Source: Chitinophagaceae bacterium (GTDB lineage: Bacteria; Bacteroidota; Bacteroidia; Chitinophagales; Chitinophagaceae). Taken from it: DNA of 44,819 bases. A model generated the notes under the pieces. It had not been told where the DNA came from. It did no database searches and saw only the letters and a list, made by a program, of their open reading frames with translations. This document shows, one piece after another, positions 1-8,008 of the stretch (within the stretch, counting starts at the first letter, position 1; each line of letters opens with the position of its first letter). The position numbers and the translations under genes were made by a program. Location of the stretch: positions 1 to 44,819 of the forward strand of contig JAEUVR010000071.1 in NCBI GenBank assembly GCA_016786785.1, given 5' to 3'.

Positions 1-295
1 CAGCTTGCGTGAAAATGTACTTGCCCTCAACCATTTCTAATTTTGCAATGGTCTTACAACTAAAACTTTCTATTTCCACTTTAAAGTTTTGGGCGATTGC
101 TAAAAATGTAGCCATATAACAACTGTTGATTGCGGAAACAAATAAATGCTCTGGCGACCATATACCCGGAACGCCATTTGGAAATTCGGGAGGGGTTGCA
201 CATTCAATTGTATCGTTTAAAACTGGTGATGACAATTCTCCAATTCTTGCTTCTTTCCATTGGATGTTTACTTCGTAAAAATGTGTTTGTGACAT
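1..295 (-). CDS. OsmC family protein, partial (3' end outside window)
   Basis: The reverse strand reads from an ATG at 295 to the window edge without a stop, giving about 98 residues of an OsmC-type protein. OsmC/Ohr proteins are cytoplasmic thiol peroxidases that reduce organic hydroperoxides or persulfides with a cysteine pair. The segment WSPEHLFVSAINSCYMATFL matches the family motif around the first redox cysteine; the second cysteine should lie beyond the edge. It starts 18 bases after the TSUP exporter stop, so the two genes are probably cotranscribed with the Crp/Fnr gene upstream. With a sulfur-anion exporter next to it, a role in persulfide or sulfur detoxification is plausible but inferred. 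The family call is firm, the substrate is not. Confidence 0.8.
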   Translation of the reverse strand, partial: MSQTHFYEVNIQWKEARIGELSSPVLNDTIECATPPEFPNGVPGIWSPEHLFVSAINSCYMATFLAIAQNFKVEIESFSCKTIAKLEMVEGKYIFTQA

Positions 296-313
296 ACTAT
301 TTAATATTTTAGA

Positions 314-1111
314 TTACTTGATTATTGTTTCTTTAATGATGATGTAAATACCCATTACCAATACAAACCAACCGAATGCGGGCTTTAGCTTTTTACCATC
401 AATTTTTTTAGAGAGATAACTTCCTATAAGCACTCCCGTAATGGCGAGAGCCAAAATTTTGAGAAGAAAAATCCAATCTATTGTATAATGTGTAACGGAA
501 ATAGCAAAACCAAAAAGCGAATTAAGGGCAATGATAATTAGCGAAGTACCGATGGCTTTTTTAAATTCTAAACGCAATAAATTAACTAATGCCGGAATGA
601 TTAAGAAGCCACCACCAGCACCAATTAATCCGGTAACCAAGCCTACAAACATTCCCTGAATAATAATTAATAAGGTACTTGCGGTGGGTGTATCGGTAGG
701 TAAACAATCCTCTCCTTTACATTTTTTTATCATACTGTAGGAAGCGAAAATCATCAGTACGGCAAAAAGCAACATCAACAACATATTTTTGGTAACGGTA
801 AAATTTCCGATGTTGAAAATTTCCTGTGGAATGGCAGGAACGATGTATGCCCTTGTAAGGAAAACGGCTATAATGGACGGAATACCAAAAACAATAGCTG
901 TTCTGATATTAACCAAGCCTTTTGAGAAGTAGGAAAATGAACCTATGGCACTTGTTGTACCAACTACAAAGAGAGAATAAGCAGTTGCCAAAACTGCATC
1001 TATTCCAAAAAGATACACCAAAACCGGAACGGTCAGAATACTACCACCTCCGCCGATTAATCCTAAAGAGATTCCGATAAAAATTGATGCTGCGTAACCT
1101 GCTATATCCAT
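314..1111 (-). CDS. TSUP family (TauE/SafE) sulfite/anion exporter
   Basis: This is an inner-membrane protein of about 265 residues with eight or so hydrophobic segments and the two-fold repeat typical of TauE/SafE transporters. The glycine-rich motif G-L-I-G-G-G-G-S near the N-terminus recurs as G-L-I-G-A-G-G-G-F in the second half. The family moves sulfite, sulfonates or other anions out of the cell. I take the ATG at 1111 as the start; the reading frame extends to a TTG at 1135, but those extra eight residues are not needed. It lies 61 bases after the Crp/Fnr gene and 18 bases before the OsmC gene on the same strand, which suggests one operon controlled by the Crp/Fnr protein. The exported ion is unknown. 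Confidence 0.85.
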   Translation of the reverse strand: MDIAGYAASIFIGISLGLIGGGGSILTVPVLVYLFGIDAVLATAYSLFVVGTTSAIGSFSYFSKGLVNIRTAIVFGIPSIIAVFLTRAYIVPAIPQEIFNIGNFTVTKNMLLMLLFAVLMIFASYSMIKKCKGEDCLPTDTPTASTLLIIIQGMFVGLVTGLIGAGGGFLIIPALVNLLRLEFKKAIGTSLIIIALNSLFGFAISVTHYTIDWIFLLKILALAITGVLIGSYLSKKIDGKKLKPAFGWFVLVMGIYIIIKETIIK

Positions 1112-1172
1112 TGATTTCTGAATTTGATGTAGCAAATTTCCACCAATTCAAAAACCTATACAGCTACTTTGG

Positions 1173-1796
1173 TTACATAAGAGTGATTTTGTTTCTACCC
1201 AATTTTACTTTACCGATTTCTTCCAATTGTTTCAGTAATCGGGACACGACAACTCTTGCGGTTCCAAGTTCATTGGCTAACTGTTCGTGGGTAATGTTTA
1301 GTGTTTTGTTTCCTGTGAGTTCTTGTTTTTTGTACAGCAAATCCAACAATCTTTCATCAACTTTTTTAAAAGCAATAGCGTTTACGATTTCCAACAGTTC
1401 TTCAAAACGTTTGTGATACAAACGGAAAATATAATCTAACCATTGCGGATATTCTTTGATGAATAGCGAAACTTTGTCCATCGGCAAAAACAAAATTTCG
1501 GCATCTTCTTCCACTTCGGCTCTTACTTTGCTGGTTTCGTTGTGCATTCCGCCCAAAAAAGACATAATGCAACTTTCTCCTGCTTTGATGTAATACAATA
1601 GAATTTCCCTGCCATCTTCTTCGGTTCGGATAACTTTCAAAGTTCCTTTGACAACAATTGGAATGGAGCGGATAGAAGCATTTTCGTTGAGAATAACGCT
1701 ACCCGCTTCGTATTCTTTTCTGATGCTGTTTTGTTGTAATTTCTCAATTAATTTAGGTGAGGTCTTAAATTCTTTTATCTGTTCCAATGGTTCCAT
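1173..1796 (-). CDS. Crp/Fnr family transcriptional regulator
   Basis: The 207-residue protein has an N-terminal cyclic-nucleotide-binding-like beta barrel (about residues 20-110, including G-T-L-K-V-I and the E-D-G-R-E-I-L strand), a long dimer helix, and a C-terminal winged helix-turn-helix (I-T-H-E-Q-L-A-N-E-L-G-T-A-R-V-V-V-S-R-L). There is no N-terminal cysteine cluster as in Fnr, so an iron-sulfur oxygen sensor is unlikely. The ATG at 1796 is preferred to the TTG two codons earlier. It heads a probable operon with the TSUP exporter and OsmC, and likely autoregulates that operon in response to a sulfur or redox signal; this last point is inference. Confidence 0.88.
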   Translation of the reverse strand: MEPLEQIKEFKTSPKLIEKLQQNSIRKEYEAGSVILNENASIRSIPIVVKGTLKVIRTEEDGREILLYYIKAGESCIMSFLGGMHNETSKVRAEVEEDAEILFLPMDKVSLFIKEYPQWLDYIFRLYHKRFEELLEIVNAIAFKKVDERLLDLLYKKQELTGNKTLNITHEQLANELGTARVVVSRLLKQLEEIGKVKLGRNKITLM

Positions 1797-1926
1797 CTGC
1801 AAATTTTTAAGGCTTACTTAATACTACAGCTGTATATCTACTAACTACCATAGTAAAATACGTAACCTACAAATTTACACTATCTGCTTGCTATATACTA
1901 TAACTTTTGTTACAAAATGAATGATT

Positions 1927-3927
1927 TTATCCCTCTTGCACCAAATGCTGTAAGTTGGGGTCGTTCTTGATACGCTCCTTTTCATTCTCAACAATGCTCA
2001 CAACATCCAGCTTTATTTGTTTGTAGTTACTATCAATTTCTTGCTTCATATTATCTGCCCCCTTTTCGTCTGTAAAAGATAGTATCTGCGGTATCTTTTT
2101 GTAGGCTTTGATTTCGGCGGCAACCTTTTCATTATCTACTACAATTTCTGCGTGGAAAATTTTCTGTTCGATACGTTCGTCAAAATTATCGGAAACCGAA
2201 CCGACAAACATACCTTGTGTAAGTGTTGAAATTTTAGAAGCGGGAATAAGGCTGTCTAATTGGGTAGAAATTGAAGTAGATTTGTCGTTACGGTTGATGG
2301 TCATACTTTGGCGTTTCTGTAAAACTTTCCCGAAGCGTTCTGAAAGGGCTTTTGCCGTTTCACCAACAACCTGACCGCTAAAAATATTACCAACCGTATT
2401 TTGAATAACCTTGCTTTCCTTGTCGCCATAATCACGGATTAACTGCGAAAAATCCTGAAAGCCTAAACACACAGCTACTTTATTACTTCTCGCTGTTGCA
2501 ATCAAATTATCCAGTCCCCGAAAATAAATAGTAGGCAACTCGTCTATGATAACCGAGCTTTTAAGCTGTCCTTTCTTGTTGATGAGCTTTACAATGCGTG
2601 AATTGTACAAACCCAAAGCTGCGGAGTATATATTTTGTCGGTCGGGATTGTTGCCCACGCATAAAATCTTTGGTTCTTTTGGATTATTAATATCCAATGA
2701 AAAATCATCGCCTGTCATCACCCAATACAACTGCGGGCTTATCATTCTCGATAATGGAATTTTTGCCGATGCAATTTGTCCCTGTAACTGGTCTTGTGCG
2801 CCGCCGAGCCAAGCATCCATGAAGGGAGATAAATAATTTTCCAGTTCGGGATATGAAGTAAGTATCGTGAATACGTCAGCGTATTTTTTATTCAGTAGTT
2901 CGATAGTGTGCGGGAACGTACAGTATTTGCCATTTTCGTAAATCTTCAAATACCAAATGATGGCTGCCAATAGAATGATTGGACTTTCTACAAAGAAATC
3001 CCCTTGCTTCAAAATCCAGCTTTTGTTAAGGTTCAGCATGATAGTATAAGCGGCTTCGTAAGCATCCGATATGTCCGTCATAAAAGCGGGATTGAGTGGG
3101 TTGCAACGGTGGCTCCGGCGTGGGTCGTCAAAGTTGATGACGTAGAATTGAGGCTTTATCTTATACTTATCGGTGTGCTTCAGTAAATGGTTATAGGCAA
3201 TGGTTGAAAGGTCGTCAAACTTGAAATCGTAGATGTACATACTAAAACCTTTCTCAATGTGCTGCTTGATGTAATTGTTTACGATGGCATAGGATTTTCC
3301 ACTGCCCGGAGTACCCAGCACGATTGAGGCACGAAAAGGATTGACGACATTAATCCAGCCCTCGTTCCATTTTCCCTTATAATAGAACTTGGTCGGAAGA
3401 TTGACGGAATATTCATTTTCCATCAACTTGGTTTCCTGCTGGAAACTTTCGTTCTCATTATTGAAAACATCGTCCATCAGGTTGTTGCGCAGCAAACGGC
3501 TCATCCATACACCCGCCATCATTAAAGCGATATAGCCTAACGAAGTGGTGAGGATATAAAGCGAAGTAGCCATCCCTGCGGACAGTTTTAAAAGCGGTAT
3601 GTTCAGGAAGAACAGGACAAAGCCGATAGCTAAGGCAATGTAAATCTTGCGCCATGTTATCTTTTCATTCTTTACGCCCTTAGTCCCCAAACAGCTTAAT
3701 GCCAATAGGATTAAAGCAAAAATTTTGGTGTACAGTGTGTTTGAAAACAGCCCGGCGGTGCGGTTGAAATTGGTCAGTATCTTGGCTATAATTTCGAGTG
3801 TCCAGCCACGTTGGGCAAAGAACCCGAAGCAAAACCAATAGAAGTGCATCAACACAACGATGATGCTTACTGCTCGCATAAATGCCATTATTTTGGCAAG
3901 CCCTCTTAAATCGTCTTCCCCTTGCAT
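1927..3927 (-). CDS. mobC: MobC, TraG/VirD4-type conjugative coupling ATPase
   Basis: This 666-residue protein is the coupling protein that docks the relaxase-DNA complex to the secretion channel and powers DNA transfer at the inner membrane. Four hydrophobic helices occupy roughly residues 15-37, 64-80, 95-113 and 119-141. A Walker A motif, GTPGSGKS, sits at residues 205-212, and a Walker B-like stretch (S-S-V-I-I-D-E-L-P-T) lies in the ATPase domain. Size and layout fit Bacteroidota MobC. It is the third mob gene, separated from the relaxase stop by 155 bases that contain a perfect 15-bp hairpin. The start ATG at 3927 has no competing upstream start. Confidence 0.92.
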   Translation of the reverse strand: MQGEDDLRGLAKIMAFMRAVSIIVVLMHFYWFCFGFFAQRGWTLEIIAKILTNFNRTAGLFSNTLYTKIFALILLALSCLGTKGVKNEKITWRKIYIALAIGFVLFFLNIPLLKLSAGMATSLYILTTSLGYIALMMAGVWMSRLLRNNLMDDVFNNENESFQQETKLMENEYSVNLPTKFYYKGKWNEGWINVVNPFRASIVLGTPGSGKSYAIVNNYIKQHIEKGFSMYIYDFKFDDLSTIAYNHLLKHTDKYKIKPQFYVINFDDPRRSHRCNPLNPAFMTDISDAYEAAYTIMLNLNKSWILKQGDFFVESPIILLAAIIWYLKIYENGKYCTFPHTIELLNKKYADVFTILTSYPELENYLSPFMDAWLGGAQDQLQGQIASAKIPLSRMISPQLYWVMTGDDFSLDINNPKEPKILCVGNNPDRQNIYSAALGLYNSRIVKLINKKGQLKSSVIIDELPTIYFRGLDNLIATARSNKVAVCLGFQDFSQLIRDYGDKESKVIQNTVGNIFSGQVVGETAKALSERFGKVLQKRQSMTINRNDKSTSISTQLDSLIPASKISTLTQGMFVGSVSDNFDERIEQKIFHAEIVVDNEKVAAEIKAYKKIPQILSFTDEKGADNMKQEIDSNYKQIKLDVVSIVENEKERIKNDPNLQHLVQEG

Positions 3928-4030
3928 AGTTCAAAAATTTGTTTTGATGCAAGTGTAGCTGCTATGGATATGCGTCTATGGAAAGCGGTGTAAGATGGCT
4001 TTTAGTGGCAGTATTTGGCATTAATTGCGA

Positions 4031-4072
4031 AACCCACAAAGACCAAGATGTTAATCCTGGTCTTTGTGGGTT
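4031..4072. repeat. Perfect 15-bp inverted repeat between mobB and mobC
   Basis: AACCCACAAAGACCA at 4031-4045 is exactly inverted at 4058-4072, with a 12-base loop. It lies between the relaxase stop (4083) and the MobC start (3927). Only three T residues follow the stem on the minus strand, so it is a poor intrinsic terminator. It could attenuate, protect an RNA end, or mark a processing site. Confidence 0.8.
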
Positions 4073-4082
4073 AAGGGATACT

Positions 4083-5381
4083 TTATCGTTGTCTTCCCAG
4101 TCTTTTTTTCTTTTTCTTCATACGGTCGGCAAATGCCTGTTCCTCGTAATCCTCGCCCTGCGCTTCAGGTAATAATCCGCCCAAGCCGTCTATCAATCCA
4201 AAATCATCGGTCGGTTGCTCTTTATTAAGGAAATCGAAAAACCCGTGTGTCTCTTCTTTTTCATCAGCATTAGGTTTTCCGGTTGCGGGTAAATATGCAT
4301 TGCTGGTCTGTTCTGTGTGTTGGCGTTGGGCAATGGCTTCTTCTTTCCACCACTCATTAAAGACATTCGCAGATAGCTTTTTATCCAAAGCTGAACCGTT
4401 CCAAACACTGCGGCTTTCATGGTCTATAAAAGTCATTCCGAAAATGCGCCTCTCATCATTGCGGCGTACAACGGTATTGATGCCTTGCTCCATCAGTTGC
4501 TTTTTAAAATCCGTTTCACCCATAGCGGTGTGCATCGCTGCCTCAATGGTGTTTTTGAGGATGGCTCTTGCAGGGTTGGTTTTCATTTTTTTCTTGGCTT
4601 CTGCAAAGTGGTTTTGTAATTCCTCCAATCCAGCGTGCTTGCCGAATAGTGATGCCTTAAAAGGGTTGCTGGCTTTTTCTCCTTGTTCGTTCAGGGCGAA
4701 ATACACCAGCCCGTTTTTGGGCTGCCCATGCAGTTCACCTTTTACTTCCTCTGCCGTTATATTGAATAAGGAAAGCAAAGCATTGTAAGCCCCGATGTTT
4801 TGGTATTGGTAATACTTCGGCAGGTATCTCACCACGGATGCAATTTGGCTCTTAATATCTCCGGCTCTGTAATCCACCGGACGAAATGCCTGCTCATCGC
4901 CAGTGCGCTGTTTTTCTGTGGCGGGCGTTAGATTATACTTCTGCTCTAAATCCCTGCAAATTGCCATTGATTGCGGATGGTCGTAACTGTCGCTTATCTT
5001 TTTGCCATCTATGCCTACACAAACCGTTACGATATGGATGTGGGTGCGTTCAATATCGGTATGTTTAAAAACGACATAAGGCTGTTTGCCATACCCCATA
5101 CGTTCCATGTACTCCTGTGCCATTTCTACAAACTGTGCATCGCTCACCTTGTCCTTTGGGTCAGGGTTCAGTGATATATGCCGAACAGGTTTTTCTGTCC
5201 TGATATTGGCAGACAAATAAGGTTCAAAACACTGGTGCAGATAATTAGTCGAATAGGTATTATCCAGCGTTTCGGGTATCTTGTTCAATAACAAAACCTG
5301 CCCGTTTTCGCTGTCAATCTTTTTCTGATTGTAAGAAATTGCACCGTACAAATTCTCACCTTTACCAATTTTCGCTATCAT
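4083..5381 (-). CDS. mobB: MobB, relaxase/mobilization nuclease
   Basis: The protein nicks oriT and pilots the transferred strand into the recipient. Numbered from the ATG at 5381 it has 432 residues. The relaxase fold is at the N-terminus: R-H-I-S-L-N-P near residue 67, then H-T-D-I-E-R-T-H-I-H-I-V (His107, His114, His116), the metal-binding histidine motif of MobA/VirD2-type relaxases. The C-terminal half is charged, ending in K-K-K-K-K-R-L-G-R-Q-R. The frame can be read further back to a TTG at 5414, but that would overlap mobA; the ATG at 5381 leaves one base between the genes and begins with the conserved M-I-A-K-I-G-K-G. It is cotranscribed with mobA and probably mobC. Confidence 0.93.
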   Translation of the reverse strand: MIAKIGKGENLYGAISYNQKKIDSENGQVLLLNKIPETLDNTYSTNYLHQCFEPYLSANIRTEKPVRHISLNPDPKDKVSDAQFVEMAQEYMERMGYGKQPYVVFKHTDIERTHIHIVTVCVGIDGKKISDSYDHPQSMAICRDLEQKYNLTPATEKQRTGDEQAFRPVDYRAGDIKSQIASVVRYLPKYYQYQNIGAYNALLSLFNITAEEVKGELHGQPKNGLVYFALNEQGEKASNPFKASLFGKHAGLEELQNHFAEAKKKMKTNPARAILKNTIEAAMHTAMGETDFKKQLMEQGINTVVRRNDERRIFGMTFIDHESRSVWNGSALDKKLSANVFNEWWKEEAIAQRQHTEQTSNAYLPATGKPNADEKEETHGFFDFLNKEQPTDDFGLIDGLGGLLPEAQGEDYEEQAFADRMKKKKKRLGRQR

Positions 5382-5382
5382 G

Positions 5383-5820
5383 TTATTTGTCTTTTTGCAG
5401 GTGTTCTTTTTCAAACGCTGCTGTTAATTCAATCACTTTGCGGCATAGGGCAGCCATTTCTGCGGTCTGTTTTTCCAGTTTAAAGAGGTAAGCCGATGCC
5501 TTTTTTTCCGAGAAATTGCGGTACAATATTTTCACGATTTGGTTATAGTTCACACCAACGGCTCTAAACTGGCTGTAAAAATTGGTAAGCCTTGTATGAA
5601 AATCTATGGCATCCATATCAATTTTTACGGTCTTTATAGTTTTCTGAAAAATGCAGGCGGTAATAAAATGTGCCATTACTTTCATTCCCGATTGTTCAAA
5701 CAACGTCAGGAATTGTGCATTTTCCGTGTCGTTCAAGCTAATCGAATAACGGTGTGTCGCCGGGTCATTTTTAGGCTTGCGCCCCACCTTGCTTGTTTGA
5801 TTTCTTTTACTGTCTTCCAT
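5383..5820 (-). CDS. mobA: MobA, relaxosome accessory protein
   Basis: This 145-residue protein has a basic N-terminus (K-R-N-Q-T-S-K-V-G-R-K-P-K), then R-Y-S-I-S-L-N-D-T-E, which looks like the beta strand of a ribbon-helix-helix DNA-binding domain. The middle, V-G-V-N-Y-N-Q-I-V-K-I-L-Y, matches the conserved core of MobC/MobA-type mobilization accessory proteins. Such proteins bind near oriT and help the relaxase open the nick site. It is the first gene of the mob operon, one base before mobB, with a long hairpin-rich non-coding region immediately upstream where oriT would be expected. Confidence 0.88.
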   Translation of the reverse strand: MEDSKRNQTSKVGRKPKNDPATHRYSISLNDTENAQFLTLFEQSGMKVMAHFITACIFQKTIKTVKIDMDAIDFHTRLTNFYSQFRAVGVNYNQIVKILYRNFSEKKASAYLFKLEKQTAEMAALCRKVIELTAAFEKEHLQKDK

Positions 5821-5886
5821 ATCTCAATCCATTATAATTATCATAAACCACGACTTCGGAGTGCGTTTTCCAGCCCCCTGCTAAGG

Positions 5887-5940
5887 GCAAGTTGTTTTTA
5901 GCTGCGGAAAGTATTTCGAGCAGCTAAAAACATAACTTGC
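5887..5940. repeat. Large inverted repeat upstream of mobA (candidate oriT hairpin)
   Basis: GCAAGTTGTTTTTAGCTGC at 5887-5905 is inverted at 5920-5940; the right arm carries two extra bases in the middle. The loop is 14 bases. It lies 67 bases upstream of the mobA start, a typical place for a relaxase or accessory-protein recognition repeat. Confidence 0.7.
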
Positions 5941-6014
5941 TCCTTTCGGGTGAAAGGAAAATCCGCCCTGCGGGACGGATTAGATAAAGCAGAAAAAAAC
6001 GGCTTTGAGCCGTT
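5941..6014. repeat. Three further hairpins next to the candidate oriT repeat
   Basis: TCCTTTC-GGGT-GAAAGGA occupies 5941-5958; ATCCG-CCC-TGC-GGG-A-CGGAT occupies 5961-5980; AACGGCT-TTG-AGCCGTT occupies 5998-6014. None is followed by a T run on the relevant strand, so they are not simple terminators. Confidence 0.7.
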
Positions 6015-6232
6015 CCAATCCCCGTGTACTATCTGTAATGATTTCTCCATTCACCTTTCGTATTGAAGCCAATACAAAATAAGCGCAGCTTTCCCAAAGC
6101 ATTGCCCTGTTACACACTGCCAAACACTGCCACAGAACGCCAATACAGGACAGGTTGAATAAAGCAGGTATATATCTGCATTCTTTTGTGTAGGCATTTG
6201 CGATTGCCTGTATATGTACGTATGGACGTAGC

Positions 6233-6246
6233 TGCGTAGCTACGCA
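6233..6246. repeat. 14-bp perfect palindrome TGCGTAGCTACGCA
   Basis: The palindrome sits in the repetitive stretch upstream of the ParA-like traA gene. Its symmetry suits a dimeric DNA-binding protein. A second hairpin, GTGCTT-TT-AAGCAC, lies at 6394-6407. Confidence 0.75.
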
Positions 6247-6527
6247 AATACGCAGGCAGGTAATCAGGCAAATAACCCTGTATGCGAATGGGTAAGTCTG
6301 TATAAAATGATGTAAGCAGCCATGCAGGTAAGCAAATGAAAACGTGCAGTTGCATCCACCCGCATACGGATAAAATCACAGGCATAAGGATGTGTGCTTT
6401 TAAGCACCTGCATACAAAAGCCTGCAAATAAAAATGTGCGGATGTGCCATTGCACCGATGCGCATAAATGGATAAGCAGCTATAAGCGTATAGCGATACA
6501 TAAATAGGTAGATAATTAAAAACAGTT

Positions 6528-7301
6528 ATGCACATGGACACAAACAAACAACCTTTGTTTATCGCCTTTTCCTCCCAAAAGGGAGGCGTAGGCAAAAGCA
6601 CCTTTACCACGCTGGTGGCAAGTCTGCTTCATTATCGGCTCGGCTATAATGTTGCCGTATTCGACTGCGATTTTCCGCAACACAGCCTTATGCAAATGAG
6701 GGCAAGGGATATGAGCAGCATCATGGGCAATGAGGTGTACAAAAAACTTGCTCATAAGCAATTTACGAGCATCAACAAAAAAGCCTACCCCGTCATGCAG
6801 CACCGGGCAGACGGTGTACTGGATGCCGTAGCGCAATTCCTGCAATCGGCTACTGTTTCGGTGGACGTGGTTTTTTTCGACCTGCCGGGTACGGTCAATT
6901 CCGCAGGGATATTGAAAACGCTGGCAGGGATGCACCACATCTTTACGCCCATCATTGCCGACCGTGTTGTGATGGAAAGCACGCTGATTTTTACACAAGT
7001 CCTGAACGATGTTGTCAGGAAGCAGGGCGCAACGGCTATCCAAAGCATCAACCTTTTTTGGAACCAAGTGGACGGCAGGGAAAAGTCCACATTGTACGGC
7101 GTTTATGAGGACTTGATTAAGAAGTTAGGTATTCACCTCATGCGCACCCGTATCACGGATAGCAAGCGTTTTCGCAAAGAGGGCGAAGCCGATGCAAAAA
7201 CGGTCTTCCGCTCCACTTTGCTCCCTGCCGATGAGCGGTTAATGAAAGCCTGCCGACTGGATTTGTTTATGGATGAATTTTTAAGAACCGTGAAATTGTA
7301 G
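6528..7301 (+). CDS. traA: TraA, ParA/MinD-family ATPase
   Basis: The 257-residue protein carries the deviant Walker A motif KGGVGKST at residues 18-25, an A'-type motif (V-F-D-C-D-F-P-Q) and a V-F-F-D-L-P-G Walker B-like strand. ParA-like ATPases bind DNA non-specifically and move or position cargo. In CTnDOT-type elements this is the first gene of the transfer region and is usually called TraA. It is followed after four bases by a DUF3408 gene, and the repetitive DNA upstream could be its partner site. Its role in ICE transfer or maintenance is not well defined. The start is the ATG at 6528; an ATG two codons later is also possible. Confidence 0.88.
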   Translation: MHMDTNKQPLFIAFSSQKGGVGKSTFTTLVASLLHYRLGYNVAVFDCDFPQHSLMQMRARDMSSIMGNEVYKKLAHKQFTSINKKAYPVMQHRADGVLDAVAQFLQSATVSVDVVFFDLPGTVNSAGILKTLAGMHHIFTPIIADRVVMESTLIFTQVLNDVVRKQGATAIQSINLFWNQVDGREKSTLYGVYEDLIKKLGIHLMRTRITDSKRFRKEGEADAKTVFRSTLLPADERLMKACRLDLFMDEFLRTVKL

Positions 7302-7305
7302 CCCT

Positions 7306-7734
7306 ATGGATAATCAGAATAAAAAGAAAAACCAACCGGAGATAGACGAGGAATTTTTAATGAACATTATCGCCGATGGTGTGAAAAAAGAGGGCTTAAC
7401 CGTACCGCCTGAACCGCCCCAAAAGCAGGAGCCGGAGAAAGTGGACAAAGAACCTGACAAGCCTGTGAGCAGGGAAAGGAACCGTACTAAAAAAGCCAGT
7501 GAAGCGGACTACGAAAAGCTGTTTTTCAAACGAGCGGAAACCAATGCCCGTTACGGAAAATCGGTGTACATACGTCCCGATTTTCACGAAAGGCTCACCC
7601 GTATCGTGCAGGTCATCGGTGAGGACAAGATAACGATATACGCCTACCTCGATAATCTGCTGGAATACCACTTTCAGGAATTTGGCGAGGACATCATCAA
7701 AAGTTTTAACGACAAGTATAAACCCATTATATAA
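7306..7734 (+). CDS. TraB-like DUF3408 protein
   Basis: The protein has 142 residues. The N-terminal half is acidic and proline-rich (P-P-E-P-P-Q-K-Q-E-P) and probably disordered. The C-terminal half has the DUF3408 signature V-Y-I-R-P-D-F-H-E-R-L-T-R-I-V-Q-V-I-G, which looks like a small ribbon-helix-helix type fold. It starts four bases after traA. The next gene carries the same domain, so the pair may form a hetero- or homodimer acting with the ParA-like protein, perhaps as its DNA-binding partner; that is inference. Confidence 0.8.
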   Translation: MDNQNKKKNQPEIDEEFLMNIIADGVKKEGLTVPPEPPQKQEPEKVDKEPDKPVSRERNRTKKASEADYEKLFFKRAETNARYGKSVYIRPDFHERLTRIVQVIGEDKITIYAYLDNLLEYHFQEFGEDIIKSFNDKYKPII

Positions 7735-7742
7735 TCATACTC

Positions 7743-8006
7743 ATGGAAAAGAACAATAAAAAGCAGGCAGGCAAACGCAGCTATGGGAGCCAGTTTTTAA
7801 AAAAGCATTCAATGAACCGCAGGGGCGATAAAGCTATTTACGTCCGCAAGGAGTACCACGAACGGCTGTCCCGTATTGTACAGGTTATTGGTAGTAGCAA
7901 TATACCGTTGTATGCTTATCTCGACAATATACTCAAACACCACTTTGAGTTGTTTAGCGAAGATATTGTAGAAGATTTTTATAAAATGAACAAACCACTT
8001 TTTTAG
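7743..8006 (+). CDS. TraC-like DUF3408 protein (short)
   Basis: At 87 residues this is a short relative of the preceding gene. It shares I-Y-V-R-K-E-Y-H-E-R-L-S-R-I-V-Q-V-I-G and the following Y-A-Y-L-D-N-I-L-K-H-H-F segment, but has only a brief basic N-terminus. The two genes look like an ancient tandem duplication. Spacing is eight bases after the first copy and two bases before traD, so all are cotranscribed. Confidence 0.8.
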   Translation: MEKNNKKQAGKRSYGSQFLKKHSMNRRGDKAIYVRKEYHERLSRIVQVIGSSNIPLYAYLDNILKHHFELFSEDIVEDFYKMNKPLF

Positions 8007-8008
8007 TC

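Larger units (their letters stand above)
5821..6527. other. Non-coding region between divergent mobA and traA; probable oriT and control region
   Basis: No convincing gene lies in these 707 bases. The mobA-side third holds four hairpins in a row (5887-6014). The traA-side half (about 6160-6500) is built of short recurring words such as GCAGGTAA (6256, 6324), TAAGCAG (6313, 6473) and TACGCA, and includes a 14-bp perfect palindrome. In Bacteroidota mobilization regions oriT sits close to the mob genes, so the nick site is probably here; the exact position cannot be read from sequence alone. Confidence 0.6.

Noticed and set aside
6160-6500. CRISPR-like array
   Set aside because: The recurring words are short and irregularly spaced, with no repeats of 20 bases or more and no cas genes.
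6110-6610. Minus-strand frame of 166 codons across the mobA-traA intergenic region
   Set aside because: It is rich in Cys and Tyr, overlaps the start of traA, and its open state follows from the repeated short words of the DNA.
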